Notes under the pieces: generated by a model | What the model saw: the letters and a program-made list of their open reading frames with translations, nothing else | Databases searched by the model: none | What the model was told of the DNA's origin: nothing | Made by a program: the position numbers and the translations under genes | Source: Palsa-504 sp963834685 | GTDB taxonomy: Bacteria; Actinomycetota; Actinomycetes; Streptosporangiales; Streptosporangiaceae | Length of the DNA stretch: 64,000 bases | Assembly (NCBI GenBank): GCA_963834685.1 | Contig: CAWICW010000014.1 | Coordinates: forward strand, 434,001 to 498,000 | Direction: 5' to 3' | In this document: piece by piece, positions 29,323-38,363 of the stretch | Numbering within the stretch: the first letter of the stretch is position 1 | Layout of the letters: every line of letters starts with the position of its first letter

Positions 29323-31449
29323 GTGCGTCCGGTTACCGATTTGAAGCGTAGGGTCGCGCCGTTCCAGGTCGTGACCGACATGGTGCCGGCGGGCGATCAG
29401 CCGCAGGCGATCGCCGAGATCTCCCGGCGTATCCAGGCGGGCGACACCAACACCGTACTGCTCGGCGCGACCGGGACCGGCAAGACCGCCTCGGTGGCCT
29501 GGATCGCGGAACGGCTGCAGCGGCCGGTGCTGGTCATGCTGCCGAACAAGACGCTCGCCGCCCAGTTCGCCAACGAACTGCGCGAGATGCTGCCCCACAA
29601 CGCGATCGAGTACTTCGTCTCCTACTACGACTACTACCAGCCCGAGGCGTACGTCCCGCAGACTGACACCTACATCGAGAAAGACTCCTCGATCAACTCC
29701 GAGGTGGAACGGCTCAGACACTCCGCTACCAACTCCCTGCTGACCCGGCGCGACACCATCGTCGTCTCCTCGGTGTCGTGCATCTACGGCCTCGGCACCC
29801 CGCAGGAGTACGTGGACCGGATGCTCACGGTCAAGCTCGGCGACACCATCGACCGGGACATGCTGCTGCGCAAGCTGGTCGGCATGCAGTACTCGCGGAA
29901 CGATCTGGCCTTCACCCGCGGTACCTTCCGGGTCCGCGGCGACACTATCGAGGTCATCCCGATGTACGAGGAGCTCGCCGTCCGGATCGAGATGTTCGGC
30001 GACGAGATCGAGCGGCTGATGACGCTGCACCCCCTCACCGGCGAGGTGATCAGCGAGGACACCGAGCTGTACATCTTCCCGGCCTCGCACTACGTGGCCG
30101 GGCCGGAGCGCATGGAGCGCGCCATCAACGGCATAGAGGCCGAGCTGGCCGAGCGTCTCGGCGAGCTGGACCGGCAAGGAAAGCTGCTCGAGGCGCAGCG
30201 GCTGCGCATGCGCACCACCTACGACATCGAGATGATGCGCCAGGTCGGCAGCTGTTCCGGCATCGAGAACTACTCGCGGCACATCGACGGCCGCGAGGCG
30301 GGCAGCCCGCCGAACACCCTGCTCGACTACTTCCCGGAGGACTTCCTCCTGGTCATCGACGAGTCGCACGTCACCGTCCCGCAGATCGGCGCCATGTACG
30401 AGGGCGACGTGTCCCGCAAGCGGGTGCTGGTCGAGCACGGCTTCCGGCTGCCCAGCGCGATTGACAACCGCCCGCTGACCTGGGATGAGTTTCTCGACCG
30501 GATCGGGCAGACCATCTACCTCTCGGCCACCCCCGGGCCCTACGAGCTGCAGCGCGTCGGCGGCGACGTGGTCGAGCAGGTGATCCGGCCGACCGGCCTG
30601 GTCGACCCCGAGGTGGTCATCAAGCCGACCAAGGGCCAGATCGACGACCTGCTGCACGAGATCAGGCAGCGAGCCGAGCGCGACGAGCGGGTGCTGGTCA
30701 CCACGCTCACCAAGCGGATGGCCGAGGACCTGACCGACTACCTGCTCGAGAACGGGGTCCGGGCCAGGTACCTGCACAGCGAGGTGGACACGCTGCGCCG
30801 GATCGAGCTGCTGCGCGAGCTGCGGATCGGCGAATACGACGTGCTGGTCGGCATCAACCTGCTCCGCGAGGGCCTGGACCTGCCCGAGGTCTCGCTGGTC
30901 GCGATCCTGGACGCGGACAAGGAAGGCTTCCTGCGCTCGGGCACGTCGCTGATCCAGACCATCGGCCGCGCCGCGCGGAACGTGTCCGGCCAGGTCCACA
31001 TGTACGCCGACACCGTGACCCCTTCCATGCAGCGGGCCATCGAGGAGACCAACCGGCGCCGGGAGAAGCAGGTTGCCTACAACGAGGCGAAAGGCATCAA
31101 CCCGCAGCCGCTGCGTAAGCGGATCGCGGACATCCTGGACCAGATCGTCCGCGAGGACGCCGACACCGAGCAGCTGATCGGCGGCGGCGGTCGGCAGCAG
31201 TCGCGTGGCAAGGCGCCGGTCCCGGGCCTGTCGAGCCGGGCCCGCGCGGCCGTCCAGGCCGCCGGGCACGCCGAGGCCGGCGCCCCCAGCAGCGCCGCCC
31301 GCGGCGAGCTCGTCGGGTTGATCACCGAGCTCACCGAGCAGATGCACGCCGCCGCCGCCGAGCTGCACTTCGAAGTCGCGGCCCGTCTCCGCGATGAGAT
31401 CAGGGACCTCAAGCACGAACTGCGCGGCATGCACGCGGCCGGCGTCTAA
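29323..31449 (+). CDS. uvrB: UvrABC excision nuclease subunit B
   Basis: A 708-residue damage-verification helicase of nucleotide excision repair. Motifs: Walker A 'GATGTGKT' (~48), beta-hairpin region 'YYDYYQPEAYVPQTDTYIEK' (~95-115), Walker B 'VIDESHV' (~345), helicase motif VI 'QTIGRAARN' and a C-terminal UVR domain ('HFEVAARLRDEIRDLKHEL') that contacts UvrC. I chose GTG 29323 because GGAGG (29312-29316) lies at ideal spacing; the frame is open from 29302. No actinobacterial LexA-type box (GAAC-N4-GTTC) is visible just upstream. A small GC hairpin at 31473-31493 may end the transcript. Confidence 0.98.
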   Translation: MRPVTDLKRRVAPFQVVTDMVPAGDQPQAIAEISRRIQAGDTNTVLLGATGTGKTASVAWIAERLQRPVLVMLPNKTLAAQFANELREMLPHNAIEYFVSYYDYYQPEAYVPQTDTYIEKDSSINSEVERLRHSATNSLLTRRDTIVVSSVSCIYGLGTPQEYVDRMLTVKLGDTIDRDMLLRKLVGMQYSRNDLAFTRGTFRVRGDTIEVIPMYEELAVRIEMFGDEIERLMTLHPLTGEVISEDTELYIFPASHYVAGPERMERAINGIEAELAERLGELDRQGKLLEAQRLRMRTTYDIEMMRQVGSCSGIENYSRHIDGREAGSPPNTLLDYFPEDFLLVIDESHVTVPQIGAMYEGDVSRKRVLVEHGFRLPSAIDNRPLTWDEFLDRIGQTIYLSATPGPYELQRVGGDVVEQVIRPTGLVDPEVVIKPTKGQIDDLLHEIRQRAERDERVLVTTLTKRMAEDLTDYLLENGVRARYLHSEVDTLRRIELLRELRIGEYDVLVGINLLREGLDLPEVSLVAILDADKEGFLRSGTSLIQTIGRAARNVSGQVHMYADTVTPSMQRAIEETNRRREKQVAYNEAKGINPQPLRKRIADILDQIVREDADTEQLIGGGGRQQSRGKAPVPGLSSRARAAVQAAGHAEAGAPSSAARGELVGLITELTEQMHAAAAELHFEVAARLRDEIRDLKHELRGMHAAGV

Positions 31450-31772
31450 CCCGCAGCGCAAACCTCCTGGCGGCGCCCCCGAAATCCGGGCGCAGTAATC
31501 CCATTTACCACAGCGGTACGGTGCCGAGACGCCACCGCAAACCTCAAAGCCAACAAATGTCCCGCTAGTGCTCATCGTCGGAGGGCGATCGCGCTTAGGC
31601 GCCTGGCACGGGGCATGATAGTACATGAGTCCGCCGGAATGCTGAGCGCCACCTGACTGTTGCCTCAGAAGAGTAACTCGGCGGTGTTATGGGTGGTCCG
31701 CGGCAGGAAGGTAGTTTGAGCGGGCATGGCGCGAAGGCAGCCGACTAGCGGAGGTGCCGGGGGAGGTGTGGA
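31450..31772 (+). other. Intergenic gap uvrB-EamA
   Basis: No convincing gene in these 323 bases. A GC hairpin (GCGCCC 31473-31478 with GGGCGC 31488-31493) without a T run may act as the uvrB terminator. A 17-codon ORF, ATG 31726 to TAG 31777-31779, ends over the EamA GTG and might be a leader peptide, but there is no independent support. GGGGGAGG precedes the EamA start. Confidence 0.4.
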
Positions 31773-32753
31773 GTGCTAGTCAGCCTGGTCGCGGCGATCG
31801 TCGCGGCGATATGCTACGGCGTTGCTTCGGTGATGCAGGCTATTGCCGTACGCGCGGCCAGCCATCGAGGGCCCGAGGACGTCGCGGCCGGCGGCGTCGA
31901 TCCCGGTCTCGTGGTGCGTATGCTGCACCAGTGGCGGTTCGTGGCCAGCATCGGTCTTGACGCTCTCGGCTTCCTGGCCCAGCTCGTGGCGCTGCAGCGG
32001 CTTCCCCTGTTCACGGTGCAGGCCTTCGTCGCGTCGAACCTCGCGGTGACCGCGGTGGTCGCCTCGCGCGTGATCGGCGTGACCCTCTCCTGGCGGGAGT
32101 GGGCGGCGGTCATCGGCGTGGTGGCCGGGGTGGGCCTGGTCGGCTCCTCGGCCGGCGCCGAGGGCGCCGCGCAGGTGGGAGCGGTATTCAAGCTCGCCCT
32201 GATCGTGGCGGTCGCGGGCCTGGCCGTGGTAGGCATGGCCGCGGCCAAGCTCAACGAGCCGTTCCGCACCACCGCGCTCGGCCTCATCGCCGGCCTCGGC
32301 TTCGGCGTGCTCAGCATCGCCGCCCGCGTCTTGGACGGCTTCGCGCCGCTTCAGCTCGCCCGCGACCCGGCCGCCTACGCGATCGCCGCGGCCGGCATCA
32401 TCTCGTTCATGTTCTACGCCACCGCCCTGGAAGGCGGCAGCGTGACGGTCGCCACCGCTGGGGTCGTGCTCGCCGAGACCATTCCGCCCGCCATCATCGG
32501 CGTCATCTTCCTCGGCGACCAGACCCGGCCCGGGCTGGCCGGCGTGGCGTGGGCAGGGTTCTTTATCGCCGTCGCTTCGGCCGTCATGCTGGCCAGATTC
32601 GGCGAGGCGCACCACACCGAAGACGTCGCGCTCGCCGACGCGGTGGCACGTCGGCAAGCAAATGCCGGGCCAGCCGCCTGTGAGCTGTTATCCTGGTGGC
32701 CCGTGGACCTGCAGCTTTTCCTTTCCCTACCGGAAACCACGGGAGTCTCATAG
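31773..32753 (+). CDS. EamA/DMT-superfamily transporter-like membrane protein
   Basis: A 326-residue protein with about nine hydrophobic helices in two halves, the EamA/SMR-like arrangement ('FLAQLVALQRLPLFTVQAFV' in the first half; 'FYATALEGGSVTVATAGVVL' in the second). The second-half Ala/Glu-rich helix with 'AETIPPAIIGVIFLGDQ' is typical of the family. Substrate unknown. GTG 31773 follows GGGGGAGG. The final ~40 residues leave the membrane part and overlap the pyrG leader; its TAG shares one base with the pyrG GTG, so the two genes are coupled. Confidence 0.8.
   Translation: MLVSLVAAIVAAICYGVASVMQAIAVRAASHRGPEDVAAGGVDPGLVVRMLHQWRFVASIGLDALGFLAQLVALQRLPLFTVQAFVASNLAVTAVVASRVIGVTLSWREWAAVIGVVAGVGLVGSSAGAEGAAQVGAVFKLALIVAVAGLAVVGMAAAKLNEPFRTTALGLIAGLGFGVLSIAARVLDGFAPLQLARDPAAYAIAAAGIISFMFYATALEGGSVTVATAGVVLAETIPPAIIGVIFLGDQTRPGLAGVAWAGFFIAVASAVMLARFGEAHHTEDVALADAVARRQANAGPAACELLSWWPVDLQLFLSLPETTGVS
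32700..32743 (+). promoter_or_regulatory. Possible hairpin at the pyrG ribosome site
   Basis: CCCGTGG (32700-32706) is complementary to CCACGGG (32737-32743). The right arm overlaps the GGGAG ribosome site (32741-32745) of pyrG, so pairing would hide it. The arms lie inside the end of the EamA gene, so translation of that gene would open the hairpin. Confidence 0.35.
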
Positions 32754-34450
32754 TGGCCGCATCATCACTTCATCCACGGCCTGTACAAACCCGGCACCTC
32801 TTCGTCACCGGGGGAGTCGCTTCTAGCCTCGGCAAGGGACTGACCGCGTCCAGCCTGGGCCGCCTGCTCAAGCTCAGAGGCCTGCGGGTCACCATGCAGA
32901 AGCTCGACCCGTACCTCAACGTCGACCCGGGCACGATGAACCCGTTCCAGCACGGCGAGGTGTTCGTGACCGACGACGGGACGGAAACCGACCTCGACGT
33001 CGGCCACTACGAGCGGTTCCTCGACACCAACCTGCAGGGCGAGGCCAACGTCACCACCGGCCAGATCTACTCGACGGTGATCGCGAACGAGCGGCGCGGC
33101 GCGTACCTCGGCGATACCGTGCAGGTGATCCCGCATATCACCAACGAGATCAAGTCCCGCATCCTGCAGATGGGCGGGGACGACGTCGACGTGGTGATCA
33201 CCGAGGTCGGCGGGACCGTCGGTGACATCGAGTCGCTGCCGTTCCTGGAGGCCATCCGCCAGATCAGGCACGAGATCGGCCGGGATCGCTGTTTCTTCCT
33301 GCACGTCAGCCTGCTGCCCTACATCGGCCCGTCCGGTGAGCTGAAGACCAAGCCCACGCAGCATTCGGTGGCCGCGCTGCGCAGCATCGGCATCCAGCCC
33401 GACGCGATCGTGGCCCGCTCCGACCGCCCGATCAGCGTCGGCCTGAAGCGCAAGATCAGCTTGATGTGCGATGTGGACGAGGAAGCGGTGGTTTCCGCCC
33501 CGGACGCGCCGTCGATCTACGACATCCCGAAGGTGCTGCACGCCGAGGGGCTGGACGCCTACGTCGTGCGCAGGCTCGGCCTGCCGTTCCGCGACGTGGA
33601 CTGGACCGAGTGGGACGACCTGCTGCGCCGGGTGCACCGTCCGGCCCACAGCATCACGATCGCGCTGGTCGGCAAGTACGTCGACCTGCCCGACGCGTAC
33701 CTGTCCCCGGCCGAGGCGCTCAAGGCCGGCGGTTTCGCCAACGACGCCCAGGTGAACATCCGCTGGGTGATCAGCGACGCCTGCGAGGACCCCGAAGGTG
33801 CCGCCGCCGAGCTTGACGGGGTCGACGGGGTGCTGATCCCGGGCGGTTTCGGGGTGCGCGGCATCGAGGGGAAGATCGGCGCGATCCGGTACGCGCGTGA
33901 GCATGACATCCCGATCCTGGGCCTGTGCCTCGGCCTGCAGTGCATGGTCATCGAGGTGGCCCGTGACCTGGCCGGGCTGGCCGACGCGGACAGCGCCGAG
34001 TTCAACCCGCACACGCCGTACCCGGTGATCGCCACCATGGCCGACCAGGAAGACGTGGTGGCGGGAGAGCGGGACATGGGCGGCACCATGCGCCTGGGCC
34101 TGTACCCGGCCGTCCTGCAGCCCGGCACGCGGGTGGAAGAGTTGTACGGCAGCACCCTGGTCGAGGAGCGGCACCGGCACCGGTACGAGGTCAACAACTC
34201 CTACCGCGGGGCGCTCGAGCAGGCTGGGCTGGTCTTCTCCGGGCTCTCGCCGGACGGTCACCTGGTGGAGTTCGCCGAGCTGCCCAGCCATCCGTTCTTC
34301 GTGGGCACCCAGGCGCATCCGGAATTCCTGTCCCGCCCGACCCGGCCGCATCCGCTGTTCAACGGCCTGATCGCCGCCGCGCTCGCGCGGTCCAAGACCC
34401 TGACGTCCGCCAGCAACCTGGCCGCCGCCCGCGCCGCGGCCACCGCGTGA
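32753..34450 (+). CDS. pyrG: CTP synthase
   Basis: A 565-residue enzyme aminating UTP to CTP with glutamine. The N-terminal synthase domain has the P-loop 'GGVASSLGKGLTASSLG' (~20-36) and 'ITEVGGTVGDIE'. The C-terminal class I glutamine amidotransferase has nucleophile Cys in 'ILGLCLGLQCM' and the His/Glu pair in 'THPEF'-like 'QAHPEF'. I chose GTG 32753, directly overlapping the EamA stop and giving a short pre-domain leader typical of actinobacterial PyrG. The stop TGA overlaps the NUDIX start (GTGA). Order pyrG-NUDIX-xerD matches mycobacteria. Confidence 0.97.
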   Translation: MAASSLHPRPVQTRHLFVTGGVASSLGKGLTASSLGRLLKLRGLRVTMQKLDPYLNVDPGTMNPFQHGEVFVTDDGTETDLDVGHYERFLDTNLQGEANVTTGQIYSTVIANERRGAYLGDTVQVIPHITNEIKSRILQMGGDDVDVVITEVGGTVGDIESLPFLEAIRQIRHEIGRDRCFFLHVSLLPYIGPSGELKTKPTQHSVAALRSIGIQPDAIVARSDRPISVGLKRKISLMCDVDEEAVVSAPDAPSIYDIPKVLHAEGLDAYVVRRLGLPFRDVDWTEWDDLLRRVHRPAHSITIALVGKYVDLPDAYLSPAEALKAGGFANDAQVNIRWVISDACEDPEGAAAELDGVDGVLIPGGFGVRGIEGKIGAIRYAREHDIPILGLCLGLQCMVIEVARDLAGLADADSAEFNPHTPYPVIATMADQEDVVAGERDMGGTMRLGLYPAVLQPGTRVEELYGSTLVEERHRHRYEVNNSYRGALEQAGLVFSGLSPDGHLVEFAELPSHPFFVGTQAHPEFLSRPTRPHPLFNGLIAAALARSKTLTSASNLAAARAAATA

Positions 34451-35061
34451 ACATCAAAGACGAGCCCGAGCAATGGCCTGTCGTCTCCTCGGCGGAGCTG
34501 CTTCGTGCTCGGCTGGTCACCGTACGGAGCGACAAGGTCCGCACCCCTGATCATCATGTGGCCGAACGGGACGTGGTGCTTCATCCGGGCGCCGTGGCCG
34601 TGCTCGCCCTGGACGCCGCCGACCGGGTCTTGATGATCAGGCAGTACCGGCATCCGGTGGGACGCCTGCTGTGGGAGATCCCGGCGGGCCTGCGCGACGT
34701 CGCCGGGGAGGACCCGTGGGTCACTGCGCAGCGCGAGCTGGCGGAGGAAGCGAGCTACCGGGCTCGCGACTGGCGGGTGCTGGCCGACTACTACTCCTCC
34801 CCCGGCTACAGCACCGAACGCCTGCGTGTCTTCCTGGCCCGCGACCTGGAACCCGTACCCCCGGCCGAACGCCATTTCGTCCCCCGGGACGAGGAGGCGT
34901 ACCTGCTCATCGACTGGCTGCCGCTGGACGAGGCGGTGCGCAAGGTATTCGCCGGCCAGCTCCATAACGGGCCCGCCGCCCTGGGGATCATGGCGGGGTA
35001 TGCTGCCAGGTCAGAGGGGTATGACCGGCTTCGTCCGGCCGATGCCCCCGAAGAGCAATGA
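34447..35061 (+). CDS. NUDIX hydrolase (ADP-ribose pyrophosphatase type)
   Basis: A 204-residue protein translationally coupled to pyrG. The Nudix box is at about residues 80-104: 'EIPAGLRDVAGEDPW' then 'RELAEEASYRA'. The REx2EE metal-binding core is intact, but the usual Gly after EE (EExG) is Ser here. Upstream 'MIRQYRHPVGRLLWEIPAG' is characteristic of the ADP-ribose pyrophosphatase branch. It likely hydrolyses ADP-ribose or a related nucleoside diphosphate. Its C-terminus is followed 25 bases later by the ald ATG. Confidence 0.9.
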   Translation: MNIKDEPEQWPVVSSAELLRARLVTVRSDKVRTPDHHVAERDVVLHPGAVAVLALDAADRVLMIRQYRHPVGRLLWEIPAGLRDVAGEDPWVTAQRELAEEASYRARDWRVLADYYSSPGYSTERLRVFLARDLEPVPPAERHFVPRDEEAYLLIDWLPLDEAVRKVFAGQLHNGPAALGIMAGYAARSEGYDRLRPADAPEEQ

Positions 35062-35086
35062 CGCTCCGCTGTCTGGAAGGACCACC

Positions 35087-36202
35087 ATGAAGGTTGGAAT
35101 TCCCCGGGAAGTCAAGAACCACGAATACCGGGTGGCGATCACGCCCGCCGGCGTGCTCGAACTGGTCCGTGGCGGCCATCAGGTGGTCATCCAGGCCGGA
35201 GCGGGGGAGGGCTCGTCGATCCCCGACGAGGACTTCACCACCGCCGGCGCGAAGATCCTGCCCACCGCGGACGACGTGTGGGCCGAGGGCGATCTGATCC
35301 TCAAGGTCAAGGAGCCGATCGAAGAGGAATACCACCGGATGCGCTCGGGTCAGGTGTTGTTCACCTACCTGCACCTGGCCGCCTCCCAGGCTTGCACCGA
35401 CGCGCTGCTCGGGGCCGGCGTCACCTCGATCGCCTACGAGACCGTCCAGCTGCCCGACGGGTCGCTGCCGCTGCTCGCCCCGATGTCCGAGGTCGCCGGC
35501 CGGATGGCCCCGCAGGTGGGGGCGCACCACCTGCAGCGTGACGGCGGCGGCCGCGGCGTGCTGATGGGCGGGGTTTCTGGCGTGTACGCGGCCAAGGTGG
35601 TCGTGCTCGGCGCGGGCGTGTCCGGCATGAACGCCGCCGCGATCGCCCTCGGCATGCAGGCCGAGGTGCTGCTGGTGGACAGGAATGTCGCCCGGCTTCG
35701 CCAGGCGGACGCCATCTACCAGGGGCACTGCCAGACCGTCGCGTCCAACACCTACGAGATCGAGCGCGCCGTGATCGACGCCGACCTGGTCATCGGCGCC
35801 GTCCTGGTCCCGGGCGCCAAGGCCCCCCGCCTGGTCAGCGACGAGCTTGTCTCCCGGATGAAGCCCGGAGCGGTGCTGGTCGACATATCGATCGACCAGG
35901 GCGGCTGCTTCGAGGGCTCCCGTCCCACCACGCACGCCAACCCGACCTACATGGTGCATGACGCGCTGTTCTACTGCGTGGCGAACATGCCGGGCGCCGT
36001 CCCGCACACGTCCACCTACGCGCTGACCAACGTCACGCTGCCCTACACCGTCGAGATCGCGAACCGCGGCTGGCGGGACGCCCTCCGGGCCGATCCCGCC
36101 CTCGCCCTGGGCCTGAACACCCACGCCGGCGCGGTGACCTGCGAGCCCGTCGCCGAAGCCCAAGGGCTGGTGTACACCCCCCTGGCCGAGGTCCTCAACT
36201 AG
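35087..36202 (+). CDS. ald: Alanine dehydrogenase
   Basis: A 371-residue NAD-dependent enzyme interconverting alanine and pyruvate plus ammonia. It opens with 'MKVGIPREVKNHEYRVAITP', which contains the substrate-binding Arg and, at Lys ~74 in 'LILKVKEP', the pyruvate-binding Lys; the catalytic His is in 'FTYLHLAAS'. The Rossmann motif is 'VVLGAGVSGMNAA'. Glycine-rich 'GRGVLMGGVSGV' precedes it. ATG 35087 follows GGAAGG; a longer upstream frame overlaps the NUDIX gene and is not real. Length and motifs are normal. Confidence 0.97.
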   Translation: MKVGIPREVKNHEYRVAITPAGVLELVRGGHQVVIQAGAGEGSSIPDEDFTTAGAKILPTADDVWAEGDLILKVKEPIEEEYHRMRSGQVLFTYLHLAASQACTDALLGAGVTSIAYETVQLPDGSLPLLAPMSEVAGRMAPQVGAHHLQRDGGGRGVLMGGVSGVYAAKVVVLGAGVSGMNAAAIALGMQAEVLLVDRNVARLRQADAIYQGHCQTVASNTYEIERAVIDADLVIGAVLVPGAKAPRLVSDELVSRMKPGAVLVDISIDQGGCFEGSRPTTHANPTYMVHDALFYCVANMPGAVPHTSTYALTNVTLPYTVEIANRGWRDALRADPALALGLNTHAGAVTCEPVAEAQGLVYTPLAEVLN

Positions 36203-36348
36203 CCCCCGCATCGTCTCCTCACCACCCACCACAACCACAATTTCACCAACTGCGCGGAGGGTCCGGCCGTTGTGGAGGATCCGGGTACCTATAGTGGCCC
36301 GGATCATCCGTAGAAGCCGGATCCTGCACCCAACGGGAGGCTGATGGG

Positions 36349-37287
36349 ATGCTGGGGGAGGCGATTCGGGGCTACTTGCAGCACCTGGTGGTGGAGCGGG
36401 GGTTGGCGGCCAACACCGTGGAGTCGTACCGGCGGGACCTGCGCCGGTATGAGTCCTCGCTGGACGGGCGGGGCAAGGCTCAGCTCGGCGACGTCACGTC
36501 CGCGGATGTGGCGGAGTTCCTCGCTTCGCTCCGGGAGGGCGACGCCGAGCATCAGGGGCTGGCGGTCAGCTCGGCTGCGCGGGCGATGATCGCGGTCCGC
36601 GGGCTGCACGCGTTCGCGGCGGCCCAGGGCCTGGCCGAGACGGATCCGGCGCGTGACGTGCCGCCCCCGACGCCGCCCGGGCGCCTGCCGAAGGCGATCA
36701 CGCTGGCCGAGGTGGAACGCCTGCTCGCCGCCTCCGGCCCGGGTCCTGACGACCCGTCCGCGGACCCTCGGCTGCTCCGGGACCGGGCCCTGCTGGAGTT
36801 CCTGTACGGGACCGGGGCCAGGATCTCCGAGGCGACCGGGCTCGACGTGGATGAGCTCCACCTGGACGACGATCCGGTGGTCCGGCTGGCCGGGAAGGGC
36901 GGCAAGCATCGGGTGGTCCCGGTCGGCAGCTATGCGGTGCGGGCCCTGCAGGCCTACCTGGTCCGGGCCAGGCCCGTGCTCGCCGCCTCGTCCCGGCGGG
37001 TCTCGGTGAGCCCGGCGGTGTTCCTGAACGCGCGGGGCGGGCGCCTGACCCGGCAGGGCGCCTGGGGTGTCCTGCGCGCCGCCGCCGCCCGGGCCGGCCT
37101 GGCCGACGTGTCGCCCCATACGCTGCGGCACTCGTTCGCCACGCACATGCTCGACGGCGGGGCCGACATCCGCGTCGTCCAGGAACTGCTTGGCCATGCG
37201 TCGGTCGCGACCACGCAGATCTACACCCTGATCACGGTGGACCGGCTCCGCGAGGTCTACGCGACCTCCCACCCCCGCGCGCGATGA
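36349..37287 (+). CDS. xerD: Tyrosine recombinase XerD
   Basis: A 312-residue recombinase resolving chromosome dimers with XerC at dif. The N-terminal SAM-like domain (~1-95) is followed by the catalytic domain with the full set: R158 ('GTGARISE'), K183 ('GKGGKHR'), H257 and R260 ('SPHTLRHSFATHM'), H283 ('LGHASVATTQIYT') and nucleophile Y292. GGGAGG (36335-36340) is ideally spaced from ATG 36349, preferred over ATG 36344, which is out of frame. A TATAGT -10-like box lies at 36290-36295. In many actinobacteria xerD is followed by parA-scpA-scpB; here that order is broken. Confidence 0.95.
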   Translation: MLGEAIRGYLQHLVVERGLAANTVESYRRDLRRYESSLDGRGKAQLGDVTSADVAEFLASLREGDAEHQGLAVSSAARAMIAVRGLHAFAAAQGLAETDPARDVPPPTPPGRLPKAITLAEVERLLAASGPGPDDPSADPRLLRDRALLEFLYGTGARISEATGLDVDELHLDDDPVVRLAGKGGKHRVVPVGSYAVRALQAYLVRARPVLAASSRRVSVSPAVFLNARGGRLTRQGAWGVLRAAAARAGLADVSPHTLRHSFATHMLDGGADIRVVQELLGHASVATTQIYTLITVDRLREVYATSHPRAR

Positions 37288-37328
37288 ACGTTCCCGGCGC
37301 CCGCGCCACCGTCCGTTCGGTAAAGGAA

Positions 37329-37448
37329 TCAGCGGAAGTGGCGGGTCAGCTCGTTGGCGTAGGTGCGACCTAGGGTGCCGTTATGGTCGGTGATCCACTG
37401 GGTCAGGGAGGTCTCCCCGGTGGCCGGACCGTCGAAGTCGCCGCTCAC
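37329..37448 (-). CDS. Small ORF downstream of the sirtuin gene
   Basis: A 39-residue frame from GTG 37448 to TGA 37329, starting 7 bases after the sirtuin stop on the same strand. It reads 'VSGDFDGPATGETSLTQWIT' followed by 'DHNGTLGRTYANELTRHFR' with plausible codon use. I do not recognise it. It may be a small co-transcribed protein or the surviving tail of a larger gene; no clear ribosome site is visible. Confidence 0.35.
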   Translation of the reverse strand: MSGDFDGPATGETSLTQWITDHNGTLGRTYANELTRHFR

Positions 37449-37455
37449 GTGGTCT

Positions 37456-38328
37456 TTACCGCTCCTCGATCGCGGCCACCAGCGCGCTGAGAACCTGGCC
37501 CAGGGGAGCGTCGAGCGTCGCGGTCGCGTACGGATCGCCCCGGGTGGGCCCCTGATTGACGATCACGACCGGCACCGGCACCTTGGCCGCGTGCCGCACG
37601 TAACGCAAGCCCGACATCACCGTCAGCGAGGACCCCAGGACGACCAGCGAGCTGGCCCGTTCGACCATCGCGTAGCAGGCCTCGGCCCGCGGCCGGGGCA
37701 CGTTCTCACCGAAGAACACCACGTCGGGCTTGAGCACACCCTGGCATGCCAGGCAGTCAACGACCTGAAAGGACTCGGTCGCGGCATCGGCGAGCACCGC
37801 GTCCCCGTCAGGATTGATCACCGCCGTCGGCCCGGCGTCCCAGCCGGGGTTGGCCGCAGCGAGCCGACGGTGCAGGTCCGTGCGTGCCGTTCGCTGCCCG
37901 CACGACAAGCAGATGACCCGGTGCACGCTGCCGTGCAGTTCGGTCACCCCGGACGCGCCCGCCGCTTGATGCAGGCCGTCGACGTTCTGGGTGATGATCC
38001 CAGCCAGCAGCCCGCGGTGGCCGAGCTCAGCGACCGCATGGTGGCCGCGGTTCGGGGCCGCCTGGGCGATGTGCCGCCAGCCCAGGTGGCTGCGGGCCCA
38101 GTACCGGCGCCGGGCGGCCGCACGTGCGGTGAAGGTCTGGTAGGTCATCGGCGTCGCCCGCCGGGCCACGCCGGTCGGCCCGCGGTAGTCGGGGATGCCG
38201 GACTCCGTGGACAACCCGGCCCCGCTCAGGACCAGCACGTCCCCGGCGGCAACGACGTCCAGGAGCATGCCGAACGACCCTGTCGTCCTCGCCTCCGCCA
38301 GTTGGGTCACGATTCCATGGTGCCTCAT
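37456..38328 (-). CDS. Sir2-family NAD-dependent deacylase
   Basis: A 290-residue sirtuin. NAD-binding motifs are 'LSGAGLSTESGIPDYRG' (~33-49) and 'ITQNVDGLHQAAG' (~112-124), with the catalytic His in 'ELHGSVHRVIC'. Two Cys pairs, 'CLSCGQ' and 'CLACQG', form the structural zinc site, and 'VVLGSSLTVMSG' follows. It removes acetyl or other acyl groups from protein lysines using NAD. The gene sits 35 bases after an alpha/beta hydrolase on the same strand and probably shares its transcript. Confidence 0.94.
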   Translation of the reverse strand: MRHHGIVTQLAEARTTGSFGMLLDVVAAGDVLVLSGAGLSTESGIPDYRGPTGVARRATPMTYQTFTARAAARRRYWARSHLGWRHIAQAAPNRGHHAVAELGHRGLLAGIITQNVDGLHQAAGASGVTELHGSVHRVICLSCGQRTARTDLHRRLAAANPGWDAGPTAVINPDGDAVLADAATESFQVVDCLACQGVLKPDVVFFGENVPRPRAEACYAMVERASSLVVLGSSLTVMSGLRYVRHAAKVPVPVVIVNQGPTRGDPYATATLDAPLGQVLSALVAAIEER

Positions 38329-38363
38329 CCGGCGGAGCAGCCGGTCCGGTGCCCCGCGCTCGG

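Noticed and set aside
29296..31626. Minus-strand open frame of 776 codons opposite uvrB
   Set aside because: Same cause; the plus strand is a full-length UvrB with all motifs.
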